Below the pieces are notes generated by a model that worked only from the letters and a program-made list of their open reading frames with translations, made no database searches and was not told where the DNA came from. 64,000 nucleotides of DNA from Paenibacillus sp. BJ-4 (GTDB lineage Bacteria; Bacillota; Bacilli; Paenibacillales; Paenibacillaceae), in assembly GCF_020404765.1 (NCBI RefSeq), contig NZ_JAIVEM010000027.1:304632-368631 (forward strand). Direction: 5' to 3'. Below are positions 53,890 through 63,560 of this stretch, piece after piece. A program made the position numbers and the translations under genes. Each line of letters begins with the position of its first letter. Position 1 is the stretch's first letter.

Positions 53890-55320
53890 TTAACGCAGCA
53901 TTTGGCTCAGCTTTTGGCTCAGCTTTTTCTCCCAATCTGCTACACCCAGCGGAGAATCAAGCGGCTGCGAATAATGACCTCTAACATCCGGTGCTACAGG
54001 TGTCGTCGCATCCAGTATCATTTTGTGCGTCATACCTGCCGGGTCGGAGCCGGGGTCAAGTGGCAAAACAGACAAGCCTGGAACTATGACAGCATCATGC
54101 TTCGGATGCAGCTTGGTGGATAAAGCCCACATGACCTGCGGCAGATTGAACGGATCGACATCCTCATCCACCACAATGACCAGCTTGCAATACCCCAATC
54201 CATGCGGAGTCGTTAACGCACGCATCCCCACAGCCTTCGCAAAGCCGCCATACCGGGTTTTCGTAGAAATAATAGCGACCAGCCCATGCGTATACATGGC
54301 ATTAACGGCTACGATTTCATTAGGAAATGCATCCTTGAGCTGTTGGAACAACGGTACACTTGTATTCACACCAATCATATAGTCCGTTTCCGTCCAAGGC
54401 ATTCCGATGTACAAATGCTCAAAGATGGGCTGCTTACGGTGATATACACGATTAATCTGAATGACTGGCATCGCGCGCCCACCGGAATAGTGACCTGTGA
54501 ATTCACCGAATGGACCTTCATACTCCCGCTCGCCCGCTAACACTTCACCTTCCAAAATGACCTCGGCCCCCCAAGGCAGATCCAGGTCCGCATCCTTGGC
54601 TTTAACTACACGGTAAGGCTCACCCTGAATGGCACCTGCCATCTCATATTCGGATTGATCGTACAACAACGGTGTAGAAGCAGCCGTCGTAATAACAGGC
54701 TCACATCCCAGGGCAATCGCCACCTTCAAATTTTCCCCGCGTTCCTCAGCTTGACGGATATGGATCGCTATATCATGCTGCGGTACAGGCTGAATACCCA
54801 GACGGTTTTTACCTTTCACCTGCATCCGGTACAAACCGACATTTTGCTTGCCATACGCATCCGGGTCATCTAGATCGCGCGAGACCAGAATAGCTTTATC
54901 CAGATAAAATCCCCCATCTCCCTGATTCAAACGGAACAACGGCAGAATATCAAATAAATTAATATCTTCTGTAATCTCCACTTCATGAAAGGGAGCCGTT
55001 TCTTCCCGCTTCACAGGTACCGGAAATTGTTCATAACGTCTGGCAAATTCAAAAAACTGCTCTTTGAGCGGAGTGTTCTTTGGCATTCCCATCATAAGAG
55101 CATGATTGGGCCAAGAGCCCATCACATTCATTGCAATACGTGCATCTGTATAGCCATAAATATTGTTGAAGAATAGAGCCGGTGTCTTATCTCCAAGGTT
55201 GTTTAATGCTCTGTTTGCCGCTGCAATATCCGGCTCCGGCTTTACTTCATCGCTAATGGTGAGCAATTGTCCCTCTTTCTCTAGAGTATGCAAAAAATCA
55301 CGAAAATCTTTATAAGCCAT
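53890..55320 (-). CDS. bsdC: UbiD-type phenolic acid decarboxylase subunit C
   Basis: This is a 476-residue UbiD-family decarboxylase that removes CO2 from hydroxybenzoates such as 4-hydroxybenzoate or vanillate, using prenylated FMN. GPFGEFTGHYSGGR (about 269-282) carries the conserved Glu region, and the length and order of motifs (NLFDILPLFRLNQGDGG, MPWTETDYMIGVNTS, KHDAVIVPG) fit BsdC/VdcC. AGGAGA precedes the ATG. bsdB, which makes the cofactor, ends 26 bases upstream. It is probably induced by phenolic acids through the divergent LysR regulator. Confidence 0.92.
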   Translation of the reverse strand: MAYKDFRDFLHTLEKEGQLLTISDEVKPEPDIAAANRALNNLGDKTPALFFNNIYGYTDARIAMNVMGSWPNHALMMGMPKNTPLKEQFFEFARRYEQFPVPVKREETAPFHEVEITEDINLFDILPLFRLNQGDGGFYLDKAILVSRDLDDPDAYGKQNVGLYRMQVKGKNRLGIQPVPQHDIAIHIRQAEERGENLKVAIALGCEPVITTAASTPLLYDQSEYEMAGAIQGEPYRVVKAKDADLDLPWGAEVILEGEVLAGEREYEGPFGEFTGHYSGGRAMPVIQINRVYHRKQPIFEHLYIGMPWTETDYMIGVNTSVPLFQQLKDAFPNEIVAVNAMYTHGLVAIISTKTRYGGFAKAVGMRALTTPHGLGYCKLVIVVDEDVDPFNLPQVMWALSTKLHPKHDAVIVPGLSVLPLDPGSDPAGMTHKMILDATTPVAPDVRGHYSQPLDSPLGVADWEKKLSQKLSQMLR

Positions 55321-55346
55321 GATCCATTCTCCTTCGTTTTCCTATT

Positions 55347-55937
55347 TTAACTTTGGTGCAGTCTGGATTCAGCCTGCTTCATTCCATCCCAGCGTTTGGC
55401 TGCGGTTGTAACGATGTCGAACTGATCCAATACGCGGAATACAATATGATCCACCATTTCCTCAATCGTCGCAGGATGATTATAAAAGGCTGGCATCGGC
55501 GGCAGGATCGTCACGCCCATGCGTGACAGTTCCAGCATATTCTCCAGATGAATACTATTCAGTGGTGTTTCCCTTGTCATGAGCAGCAGCTTCCTACGTT
55601 CCTTCAACATCACATCTGCTGATCGAGTGAGCAGGTTGTCCGCCATTCCAATGCGAATGGAGGCGAGCGTCTTCATGCTGCAAGGAGCAACAATCATACC
55701 GTCTATCCGGAAGGAACCGCTAGAAATACGCGCAGCCTGATCCTTGTACGAGTAAACCACATCTGCCATCGCCTCCACTTCCTTGACCGTGTAGCCTGTC
55801 TCATAGGGAATGTTCGCAATAGCCCACGGAGATAACACGAGGTGGCTCTGAACCCCCGTCTCCCGTAAATGCTGTAGTATACGGATCCCGAAGATTGACC
55901 CCGTCGCTCCCGATATTCCTACAATGATTTTCTTCAT
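55347..55937 (-). CDS. bsdB: UbiX-type flavin prenyltransferase (subunit B)
   Basis: This is a 196-residue flavoprotein of the UbiX/Pad1 family that makes prenylated FMN for the partner decarboxylase. MKKIIVGISGATGSIFGIRIL is the N-terminal Rossmann motif, with GMIVAPCSMKTLASIRIG (about 78-95) and LLMTRETPLNSIHLENM (about 117-133) as further signatures. The ATG at 55937 follows AAGGAGGGG. It is the first gene of bsdB-bsdC-bsdD, divergent from the LysR gene, and a palindromic LysR-type site lies between. Confidence 0.92.
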   Translation of the reverse strand: MKKIIVGISGATGSIFGIRILQHLRETGVQSHLVLSPWAIANIPYETGYTVKEVEAMADVVYSYKDQAARISSGSFRIDGMIVAPCSMKTLASIRIGMADNLLTRSADVMLKERRKLLLMTRETPLNSIHLENMLELSRMGVTILPPMPAFYNHPATIEEMVDHIVFRVLDQFDIVTTAAKRWDGMKQAESRLHQS

Positions 55938-56075
55938 ATATTCCCCTCCTTCCACTCCATTGTTTTCGTTCTCTAACAACGCTCTGCTTTTTAGCCAAGT
56001 TTATCCAATTCATCACTACCAAAAATTATACGCCTCTTCTATACACACGAAAAATATATATAATATATGTAATGC

Positions 56076-56090
56076 ATACTTTAAAAGTAT
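56076..56090. promoter_or_regulatory. LysR-type operator between bsdB and bsdA
   Basis: ATACTTT-A-AAAGTAT is a perfect 15-base palindrome that fits the LysR T-N11-A rule. It sits between the divergent bsdB and bsdA starts, 36 bases from bsdA, and is the likely BsdA binding site. Confidence 0.6.
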
Positions 56091-56126
56091 TCATCTAGGA
56101 TTGTTCAGAAATGGGAGGTAATCTAA

Positions 56127-57038
56127 ATGGATATAAAGCATCTACACTACTTCTGCGCCATTGTGGAAGAAGGGCAAATCACGAAGGCCGCCCGAATGCT
56201 TAACATGGCTCAGCCTCCATTAAGTCAACAACTCAAAAATATGGAGGATGAGCTTGGCGTAAAGCTGATTTACCGTGAAGGAAAGAAGTGGGAGGTAACT
56301 GAGGCTGGATACGCACTATATACCCGCGCCAAGCGATTATTGGCCGAGATGGAAGATACCTGTAGAGAAATTAGTGAATTTGAAAGCAATGTTACCGGTA
56401 CTCTGTCTATAGGCACTTCATCAGTCTGTATGTCATTGATTACCGGACCTCTCAGCCGCTTTCATCAGGATTACCCGGGGGTATATATTAAAATAGGGCA
56501 TGGGGACACGCATCACCTGGAAGAGCTACTGCATCAGAATAAAGTTGATTTGGCCCTGCTCCTTCTTCCGGTGGATGACAAGTCCTACCATACGATAGAA
56601 TTAGAAGGAGTTCCTTTTGTCGTGGTACTCCCTTGTGAATGGGCCGATCGTCATCCGAGTGGTGAAATCACGTTACAGGAAGCCGCCAGCTATGACCTCC
56701 TGTTAGGACGCCGAACGGAAGGACTTGGGATATACGAGACTGTGATTCGCAAATTTCAGGAGCAGCATCTTAATCCCCGTGTGGTACTAGACTGCCCTGA
56801 AATATCGACCATTCTCTCACTTGTATCAACAGGCATGGGAATTACCATCATTCCAGACACTGGCTTGGGACAAGAGTACGGTGACAGATTTCGTACACTA
56901 TCTATTAAGGAGCCCTTCCCCTTTACCCGACCAGCCGTCGTATGGCGCAAGGATCGCTATTTGTCCAATGCAGCTCGTAAATTAGTTGAACACCTGCAAG
57001 CTGGAGCTGGAAACACAAAAAAGACTGCCCCAGAGTAG
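56127..57038 (+). CDS. bsdA: LysR-family regulator of the phenolic acid decarboxylase genes
   Basis: This is a 303-residue LysR regulator. The winged helix covers about 1-62 (MDIKHLHYFCAIVEEGQITKAARMLNMAQPPLSQQLKNME) and the effector domain about 90-295. GGGAGG precedes the ATG by 8 bases. It is divergent from bsdBCD, the arrangement seen for B. subtilis BsdA, which activates bsdBCD in response to salicylate and related acids. The last codons overlap a probable terminator of the opposing operon at 57017-57060. Confidence 0.85.
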   Translation: MDIKHLHYFCAIVEEGQITKAARMLNMAQPPLSQQLKNMEDELGVKLIYREGKKWEVTEAGYALYTRAKRLLAEMEDTCREISEFESNVTGTLSIGTSSVCMSLITGPLSRFHQDYPGVYIKIGHGDTHHLEELLHQNKVDLALLLLPVDDKSYHTIELEGVPFVVVLPCEWADRHPSGEITLQEAASYDLLLGRRTEGLGIYETVIRKFQEQHLNPRVVLDCPEISTILSLVSTGMGITIIPDTGLGQEYGDRFRTLSIKEPFPFTRPAVVWRKDRYLSNAARKLVEHLQAGAGNTKKTAPE

Positions 57039-57060
57039 AAATTCCACTCACAGAACAGTC
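57017..57060 (-). terminator. Terminator of the sugar-ABC/two-component operon
   Basis: On the minus strand GACTG pairs with CAGTC, enclosing GAGT/ACTC, and T6 follows. It overlaps the 3' end of bsdA. Confidence 0.5.
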
Positions 57061-57108
57061 ATATATTACATAGGTACTCACTATTTAGATCAGATTGTAT
57101 ATCGCGTC

Positions 57109-58293
57109 CTACTTGACTCCCTGATGCCGATACTCTGTCGGAGTCATTCCACATTTACGCCGGAATACTTGTGTAAAATGCCGCATATCCTGGTAGCCGA
57201 TCCGCTCTGAAATATCAGCCAGCCGCAGATGGGGATCACTGAGCAGCCGCTTCGCCTCCTCCATCCGCAAACAAATGACATAATCCTTATAGCCCTGTCC
57301 CGTTTTCTGCTTGAACAACTGGCTAAAATAGACCGGGTTCAAAAAGACGACCGAAGCTACCTTCTCTAACGACAGATCCTCCGTAAAATGAGCCTGAATA
57401 TATTGCAATGCCACATCCACCGTATGCATGCCTTTACGAAGACATTCCCCGGTATCCGCTGCTGCCGCGGCAATCTCCTCTGGCGTCCGTCTTAGCCGTG
57501 CTACCTCTTCAGGTATGGAGGCAAAATTGTGATGAACGCCCGAACGCGTAATTTGCAGGGGCACCTTCACGTAACGTTTTAAATGGGATTCGAGTAACGT
57601 CTCCAGCCGTGCGGCCTCCGCCTCATCCCGCAGGCGTGCAATACCCAGCAGGCTATGACGGTCGAGACTGACGACAAAGCCACTGCCCCCCGCCTCAATG
57701 AGCTCGGACAGTACGTTTTCAATCATAAAATGCTCCAGATGCGTCTGCTTACGATCAGGTTCCATACGAACCATAAAGAGATGAAACTCCGGATAATTTT
57801 CAATAAAGGGCTGTATATCCAGTTTTCCCGTGTCCAGTCCAAGTGCATAGCGTTGAAAAACAGCCTCACGCAAATAGACCATATTGGATTTGAGAAGCCT
57901 GCCCTCATTGGCCTGCTGCGAAGCGACAAGCGCTTCGGCCGCCAGCATTTTAATGCATTCCAGCAGCTTCTTTTTGCCGATTGGCTTTAACAGGTAGTCT
58001 TTGGCACCCAGCTTCACTGCTCTTTGCGCGTATTGGAAGTCGGAATGGGCCGAGATGACAACCCACTGTAGATGAGGATGCTTTCGCTTGGAAATGCGCA
58101 TGAATTCCAGACCATCCATACCCGGCATCAGGATATCAGTCAATACAATATCCACCGAATGCTCCGCCAGAATGCCTGCTGCTTCCTCGGTGGAAGCAGC
58201 GAGATGAATGCCGCAAGTTGGCAGAGCTTGGCCAATCGTACGCCGAATCCCCTGCCGAATCATACTTTCATCGTCAGCTATCAGAATATTCAT
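57109..58293 (-). CDS. YesN-type response regulator with AraC DNA-binding domain
   Basis: This is a 394-residue regulator with a receiver domain (about 1-120; ADDESM acid pair, IVLTDILMPGMDG phosphoacceptor Asp, LLKPIGK Lys), a divergent middle region and a C-terminal AraC-type double helix-turn-helix (about 292-392; SLEKVASVVFLNPVYFSQLFKQKTGQGYKDYV). The ATG at 58293 follows AGGAGG and overlaps the 3' end of the kinase gene by 20 bases, so the two are translated together. It probably activates the sugar transport genes upstream. The longer frame has no better ribosome binding site. Confidence 0.9.
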   Translation of the reverse strand: MNILIADDESMIRQGIRRTIGQALPTCGIHLAASTEEAAGILAEHSVDIVLTDILMPGMDGLEFMRISKRKHPHLQWVVISAHSDFQYAQRAVKLGAKDYLLKPIGKKKLLECIKMLAAEALVASQQANEGRLLKSNMVYLREAVFQRYALGLDTGKLDIQPFIENYPEFHLFMVRMEPDRKQTHLEHFMIENVLSELIEAGGSGFVVSLDRHSLLGIARLRDEAEAARLETLLESHLKRYVKVPLQITRSGVHHNFASIPEEVARLRRTPEEIAAAAADTGECLRKGMHTVDVALQYIQAHFTEDLSLEKVASVVFLNPVYFSQLFKQKTGQGYKDYVICLRMEEAKRLLSDPHLRLADISERIGYQDMRHFTQVFRRKCGMTPTEYRHQGVK

Positions 58294-60070
58294 GTTTCTC
58301 CTCCTTCTGTGGCAGAGGCACACTTACAGTGGCCGTCGTTCCGGCTCCAGGTGTACTAGAGATCCGTAGACCGTACTCCTCTCCAAACATGTGCCTTAGC
58401 CTTAAATTTAGGTTTTGCAGGCCGATGCCTCCCGCCTGCCCGCTGCCCGTCTGCTTGCCGGGTTCTGTCAAAGCTACCTGAACCACCTCCCATCGTTCGT
58501 ATTCCATCCCTGCACCGTTATCGATGATGTGCAGGCTTAATACACCGTCATGCTCCTCCGCTCGAACGAGCAGCTTGCCACCTGTATTCGCAGGCAGCGG
58601 CTCCAACCCATGCTTCACTGCATTTTCAATCAATGGCTGCAAGGTCATCTTCGGCAAGCGGATATCCAGCCAACCCTCATCAATGCTGATATCTACAGAT
58701 ACCCTGCCCTCCAGCCGGGCTTGGATAATTGTAAGGTAGTCGCCGATCTGCTCCACCTCCTCACGAAGGCTTACATCGGCCCCCTCTTCCCAATGACTGC
58801 TGTAACGGAACATATGCGATAAGGAGAGTACCACCTCTCCTAGCTGATCCTGTCCCTTTTCATCCAGCATCCAATAAATCATATCCAGCGTATTGTACAG
58901 AAAATGTGGATTAACCTGCGTCTGTAGCGCATGCAGCTCCGCATTTTTTTCACTGACTGATGAGATACGGACCAACTCGATCAGTTCTGCAATCCGTCTT
59001 ACCATATGGTTGAAGGAGGTGGCCAGCTGATTGATTTCTTCATAGGACTCAATGTTTACCGTATGACGGAAATTCCCCGTCTCTACCCGCTTCATTTCGC
59101 GAATGACCCGCTTGAGGGGAAGTGAAATCCCTCTGGAGACGATAGATGCAATTAACGCGGACACAATAATGAGTATGGGTGCCACAATAAGCAAGTACCT
59201 TTGATTTTGCACCAGCTCCACGTTCAGATCCTCACTGGGTGTCACACTAATGACCGACCAATCCGCAAACGGTAACTTGGAAGCGATTACAACTTTCTCA
59301 TTACTCCGATTTACAATGACGTCATCCTCCGGTACTTTCTGTTCCAGATCTCGCAAATCCGGGGGCGGGTCAGAGGAAGTAGCCGATACAATCCGGTTTT
59401 CATGGCCTAGCAGATATACCTGACTATTGGTACCCAGCCGCAAGTTGTGAAGAGCGGACAAAACAGAACGCGGTTCGGCTTCAAATAGCACAATCCCAAT
59501 CGGTTTGTGTTCGTCCAGATCATACAACTGCCGTCCGAATGCAAACACAGGTCTGGTTTCCACTTGATCAATGACAGAGTGAGGATACACGCCCAGCCAT
59601 GCGATTTTGCCCGCCGACTTTCGAATTTCCTTATACCATTCCGCGTGCTCGTAATGAGTATCAATGACATTCATATAATTGCCATAGTTGTATACCTTGC
59701 CTGTATCCGTGATGACATGAATGCCGATCAGGTCCTCCCGCGAATAATAGATAGCTCCCAAAATATTCGTAATCGTACGTTCATTGATGTAGTTAACAGC
59801 AGGCGAGTTACTGCTATCTGTCGTTAGCAAGCGAACCAAATCCATATTGTTGCTGATCGATTTGGACAGGCTGTTGTAGCTGCCGAGCAGCAACTCGAAC
59901 AGCCCTGCTGTCTGGGAAACATTTTTACGTGCCAGCTCACTGACCTTGTCATGGAACTGCACCGTAGTACGGTTGTAAAATAGCAGACTGACCGCCAGTA
60001 CAATGCCGGACATGCTCAACAGGAACAGAACAAACAAACGGTATTGAATGGATTGAAAACGGCGCAGCAT
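58274..60070 (-). CDS. YesM-type sensor histidine kinase
   Basis: This is a 598-residue membrane kinase. Two helices (about 10-32 and 283-305) frame an extracytoplasmic dCache-like sensor. A HAMP linker (about 306-360), a His_kinase domain with the phosphorylated His in NPHFLYNTLDMIYW (about 393-406) and an HATPase (ENAVKHG, GIGLQNLNLR) follow. GAGAGGAG stands 11 bases before the ATG. It is located between an ABC importer and its YesN-type partner. In this family the sensor usually detects an oligosaccharide or its binding protein; the ligand here is unknown. Confidence 0.9.
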   Translation of the reverse strand: MLRRFQSIQYRLFVLFLLSMSGIVLAVSLLFYNRTTVQFHDKVSELARKNVSQTAGLFELLLGSYNSLSKSISNNMDLVRLLTTDSSNSPAVNYINERTITNILGAIYYSREDLIGIHVITDTGKVYNYGNYMNVIDTHYEHAEWYKEIRKSAGKIAWLGVYPHSVIDQVETRPVFAFGRQLYDLDEHKPIGIVLFEAEPRSVLSALHNLRLGTNSQVYLLGHENRIVSATSSDPPPDLRDLEQKVPEDDVIVNRSNEKVVIASKLPFADWSVISVTPSEDLNVELVQNQRYLLIVAPILIIVSALIASIVSRGISLPLKRVIREMKRVETGNFRHTVNIESYEEINQLATSFNHMVRRIAELIELVRISSVSEKNAELHALQTQVNPHFLYNTLDMIYWMLDEKGQDQLGEVVLSLSHMFRYSSHWEEGADVSLREEVEQIGDYLTIIQARLEGRVSVDISIDEGWLDIRLPKMTLQPLIENAVKHGLEPLPANTGGKLLVRAEEHDGVLSLHIIDNGAGMEYERWEVVQVALTEPGKQTGSGQAGGIGLQNLNLRLRHMFGEEYGLRISSTPGAGTTATVSVPLPQKEEKHEYSDS

Positions 60071-60100
60071 ACCTCCGTGCGCTCCTCTCGCCTTGGCCGA

Positions 60101-60934
60101 CTATCCTTTAACTGCTCCCGCTACCATGCCCTTGGTAATCTTTTCGGACAAGACAAAATAGATAATAATGACTGGTAAGGCTCCCATGACCAAGAAAGCA
60201 CCAATATTGCCGTAATTCACAGAATACTGACTGACGAACGTATAGACGCCAAAAGGGAGCGTTTTGAGCTTCTCGGATGAAATAAAGGTGGCAGCCATAA
60301 TGTATTCATTCCAGATGTTAATGAAAGTTAATATACACACTGTCATGATGGGTGGAATCGAAATGGGTAAGATTACACTGCGGAAAATGCGGTAAATGCT
60401 TGCTCCGTCAATGTAAGCGGATTCTTCAATTTCGTGGGGTATGGAGCGCATAAAGCCGGATAGGATGAAGACCGCAATCGGTGTCTGAAAAGCGATATAG
60501 GGTAAAATCAGCGAAAAGTACGTATTCAGGATGTGAACATTTTTAAACATCACCATCAGTGGCAGCAATGTAGCCTGCAGCGGAATCATCATTCCGATCA
60601 GAAACAAAGTCAGTACAACAGCCCCAAAGCGCCAGCGAAAACGCGTAATCGCATAAGCAGCCATCGAGCTTAATAAAAGGACGAACATCATCGTAGCCCC
60701 GGTCACCAGCACACTGTTTCCTAAATAACGCAAGTAGTTCCCTGCTTCATAGGCTTCCTGATAGTTGTGCCACTGGGGCACTTCAGGGAGTGCAAAGAAG
60801 CTTGCGCTCAATATCTCTTCATTCGTCTTCAACGAATAGGTCAGCAGCCAAAGGAGTGGATACAGCTGCGTGACAATTAAGATTGCCAATAAGGTAAAGA
60901 CTCCCGTTTTTTTCAAGGCATTCAACAGTTCCAT
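60101..60934 (-). CDS. Carbohydrate ABC transporter permease (MalG/AmyC type)
   Basis: This is a 277-residue membrane subunit with six helices. The EAA loop EIEESAYIDGASIYRIFRSVILPISIP (about 171-197) is characteristic of CUT1 sugar importers. The N-terminus LNALKKTGVFTLL and the C-terminal KGMVAGAVKG also fit. The GGAG motif abuts the ATG at 60934, which is poor spacing; a TTG three codons later (60925) would have nine bases, so the true start may be there. It follows its partner permease by 5 bases. No ATPase gene is nearby, so a shared MsmX-like ATPase probably powers the importer. Confidence 0.88.
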   Translation of the reverse strand: MELLNALKKTGVFTLLAILIVTQLYPLLWLLTYSLKTNEEILSASFFALPEVPQWHNYQEAYEAGNYLRYLGNSVLVTGATMMFVLLLSSMAAYAITRFRWRFGAVVLTLFLIGMMIPLQATLLPLMVMFKNVHILNTYFSLILPYIAFQTPIAVFILSGFMRSIPHEIEESAYIDGASIYRIFRSVILPISIPPIMTVCILTFINIWNEYIMAATFISSEKLKTLPFGVYTFVSQYSVNYGNIGAFLVMGALPVIIIYFVLSEKITKGMVAGAVKG

Positions 60935-60939
60935 CTCCT

Positions 60940-61830
60940 TTAGCTTACCTTATTTTCGATTGGTTTGAAAACAAAATTTATCACAATTGTAAATGACAAG
61001 CAAATCAATACGAGAATTGAAGCCAATGCGCTGCCATATCCGTATTTCATCGATAAAAAGGACATATTGTACATATACGTAGATACTGTATCCGTTGCAT
61101 GAGCTGGTCCTCCCCCCGTCATCACCCAGATCAAATCAAACGATTGCAGGGAGCCGATAAATGCTAATACAATTGATATCTTGAAAATAGGTACAATGAG
61201 CGGCAGCGTAATATAGCGGTCTGCTTTAAATCCTTCAGCTCCATCAATTTTGGCTGCTTCGTACAGCTCATTCGGTATATTTTGTACCCCGGTAAACTGG
61301 ATAAGCAAATGATAGCCGAAATACTGCCACAACGATACAAAATAGAGGGCGTACATCGCTATCTGCGGTTCCGTCAGCCATGAGCGCGTCCAGCTTTCCA
61401 GCCCAATCGCCAGCAAAATACCGTTCAGCATTCCACCCATCGAGGCTGGATTATAGATCGTCTTCCACAGCTGCCCGATAATGACCACCGACAGAATAAC
61501 CGGCAGAAAATACATCGTAACCAGCGTATTGGCCTTACGCACATAACGATTAAGCAAGATCGCCAGCAGCAGACAGAACGGAATTTCCAGCATAGAAAAC
61601 ACAGCGAACATCATAGTCCGTTTCACGGACGGCCAGAACACTGAATCTGCTGTAAAAATCCGTTCAAAATTAGCCAGCCCCACGAACTTTGCCTCGGCGA
61701 TTCCGTTCCAATCCAGCAATCCGCAATACACGGACACCAGGATCGGTACAAAAACCATACAGGTATACAGCAGCAGGCAGGGTAGCACGAAAACAGCGAT
61801 GGTGCGTGCCGGCACCTTCAGTACATTCAT
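60940..61830 (-). CDS. Carbohydrate ABC transporter permease (MalF/AmyD type)
   Basis: This is a 296-residue membrane subunit with about six helices. The EAA loop ELYEAAKIDGAEGFKADRYITLPLIVP (about 208-234) and FDLIWVMTGGGPAHATDT (about 251-268) are signatures of CUT1 sugar permeases. The ATG at 61830 has AAAGGAG 8 bases upstream; the extension in front (MEEVRKERKG...) includes that site and is rejected. It lies between the binding-protein gene and the second permease. The sugar cannot be named. Confidence 0.9.
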   Translation of the reverse strand: MNVLKVPARTIAVFVLPCLLLYTCMVFVPILVSVYCGLLDWNGIAEAKFVGLANFERIFTADSVFWPSVKRTMMFAVFSMLEIPFCLLLAILLNRYVRKANTLVTMYFLPVILSVVIIGQLWKTIYNPASMGGMLNGILLAIGLESWTRSWLTEPQIAMYALYFVSLWQYFGYHLLIQFTGVQNIPNELYEAAKIDGAEGFKADRYITLPLIVPIFKISIVLAFIGSLQSFDLIWVMTGGGPAHATDTVSTYMYNMSFLSMKYGYGSALASILVLICLSFTIVINFVFKPIENKVS

Positions 61831-61938
61831 ACTCCAGTCTCCTTTGCGTTCTTTGCGAACTTCTTCCAAGGATACGCAGACCTAGATGATTTCAAATCAG
61901 AGAAGGAACCTTCCCGCTCCTCCCCTGTTGTCAGTTAC

Positions 61939-63270
61939 TTATTTATTCGCCTCAAAAACACTCTGATGCTCCTTGGCAACTTGCTCAGAATCTTCTTTTT
62001 GCACGAACAGGTTTTGAATACTGCTCAGATGGGCCTGGGCAATAGCCGGATTCATCGTATTATCAAAAGCGAGATCGCCACCCTTTACGTTTTTGAATAA
62101 CTCATTGAGGTTGATTGCCAGTTCGGAGTAACCGGCTTCCTTCAAATCGCCCTTTATTTTTTGACCGCTGCCAATCGCATTTTTCAAATCAAACTGGATT
62201 TTAGGCATCTCCTTAATAAAATAATGCAGAAAGTCCTTCGTCTCCTGTAAATGCTCACTGTTCGCCGATACTGCAAACGCGCTGCCCGGGGCGATTACAT
62301 ACTCATTCACATCACCTTTGCCATTTACCGTTGGGAATTGAAATGCTCCCACTTTGCCTGCTACCGGGGAAGCATCAATAGACCCGGTCTCCCACGTGCC
62401 CATAATATACATCGCAGCTTTTCCTGTTTTAAAAATATTGCCACCCGCGTTATAGTCAATGGATGTAGCTCCGTCTGGAAAAGCCCCTGCCTGCACCAGT
62501 TCCTGAAATGCATCCACCGCTTCCACAAAAGCTGGGTCGTTAAAGGTCTTTTTGCCGTCCAGTACATCCTTGAGGAAATTCGGCCCTTCATTTGTGCGCA
62601 GCAAAATGTTCATAAAAAGGAGGGAGCCGGTCCAAGAATCCTTTTCTCCAATCGCAATCGGAGTAATTCCCTTCGTTTTCAGCACCTTGACCGTTGTAAT
62701 CAATTCATCAAAGGTGGTCGGCAGTTTTTGAATTCCCGCCTGCTCAAACAGCTCTTTATTATAAAACACCACTTCTATATTGTTGCCGTCAGGAAAAGCA
62801 TAGAGCTTATCGTCAAAGCTATAGTAATCGAGTAGTCCATCCTGAAATGTATTCTGTAAACCCTCTTTATCAGCCACATCGTTTAATGGAGCCAGTAGTC
62901 CGGCATCCACGAACGGCTTCATCTGTGCAGCCGGGTTTACAATCGTAATATCCGGTACTTCCTTCGCTGCTGCTTGCGTTTTCAGCTTTAGCTTTTGTTG
63001 ATCTGTATTGAGTGAGTCCAATTCAATTTTGACATGAGGATGATCCTGCTCATATTGACTGACAATTTGCTTGATCATTTTGTAAGAAGGGGTACTCGGG
63101 TCAGGATTAATGTTCTGGAAGGTAATCGTCACATCTTGGGTTGAGGTATCTCCTCCCTGTTTCCCTGAATTCCCCGGACTTGCGCTCTGTCCATTATTAC
63201 AAGCTGCCAGCGTCAATGCCAAGGCGCTCACCACCACAATAGCAAACGCTTTCATTTTTGTTCTGCCCAT
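61939..63270 (-). CDS. Sugar-binding lipoprotein of an ABC importer
   Basis: This is a 443-residue SBP-1-type extracellular binding protein. The signal peptide ends in the lipobox TLAAC (Cys24), followed by a Ser/Gly/Gln-rich linker. DVTITFQNINPDPSTPSY, AAQMKPFVDAGLLAPLND and AAMYIMGTWETGS are typical of oligosaccharide-binding proteins. GGAGG stands 9 bases before the ATG. It is the first gene of an operon with two permeases, a YesM-type kinase and a YesN-type regulator. A promoter (TTGTTC-17-CATAAT) lies about 80-105 bases upstream. Confidence 0.9.
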   Translation of the reverse strand: MGRTKMKAFAIVVVSALALTLAACNNGQSASPGNSGKQGGDTSTQDVTITFQNINPDPSTPSYKMIKQIVSQYEQDHPHVKIELDSLNTDQQKLKLKTQAAAKEVPDITIVNPAAQMKPFVDAGLLAPLNDVADKEGLQNTFQDGLLDYYSFDDKLYAFPDGNNIEVVFYNKELFEQAGIQKLPTTFDELITTVKVLKTKGITPIAIGEKDSWTGSLLFMNILLRTNEGPNFLKDVLDGKKTFNDPAFVEAVDAFQELVQAGAFPDGATSIDYNAGGNIFKTGKAAMYIMGTWETGSIDASPVAGKVGAFQFPTVNGKGDVNEYVIAPGSAFAVSANSEHLQETKDFLHYFIKEMPKIQFDLKNAIGSGQKIKGDLKEAGYSELAINLNELFKNVKGGDLAFDNTMNPAIAQAHLSSIQNLFVQKEDSEQVAKEHQSVFEANK

Positions 63271-63348
63271 AATCCTTTTCCTCCTCTTGTTGAAGCATTA
63301 CGCAAATGGTCCCCTATTGGTGGACACTCAATGCCCGCTGTTTTTTTC

Positions 63349-63377
63349 ATTATGTTCCATATAAAATTCGTGAACAA
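63349..63377 (-). promoter_or_regulatory. Probable promoter of the sugar ABC operon
   Basis: On the minus strand, TTGTTC (63377-63372) and CATAAT (63354-63349) are separated by 17 bases, about 80 bases before the binding-protein start. Confidence 0.5.
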
Positions 63378-63500
63378 TGTGTGAACTTAAGGAGAAGGGT
63401 TTGTTTTTTTAAGCCCTCATTTGCGTGCTTCAAAATACATTCATATCATAACTTGCAATTTATCTCGAACACAGGCATAATATGAATAAGCTCATAGTTT

Positions 63501-63519
63501 GATAATGATTATCATTATT
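63501..63519 (+). promoter_or_regulatory. Fur box
   Basis: GATAATGATTATCATTATT matches the 19-base Fur consensus with two differences. It lies 41 bases before the start of a 52-residue protein gene and would overlap the spacer of a possible TTGATA promoter at 63499. It is a likely iron-dependent operator. Confidence 0.8.
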
Positions 63520-63560
63520 GAATACTAAATACACATAGACTTAAAGGAGGCAGGACCGCA

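Noticed and set aside
62251..62835. 194-residue plus-strand frame opposite the sugar-binding protein gene
   Set aside because: It is antisense to a gene with lipobox and family motifs; no promoter or ribosome binding site.
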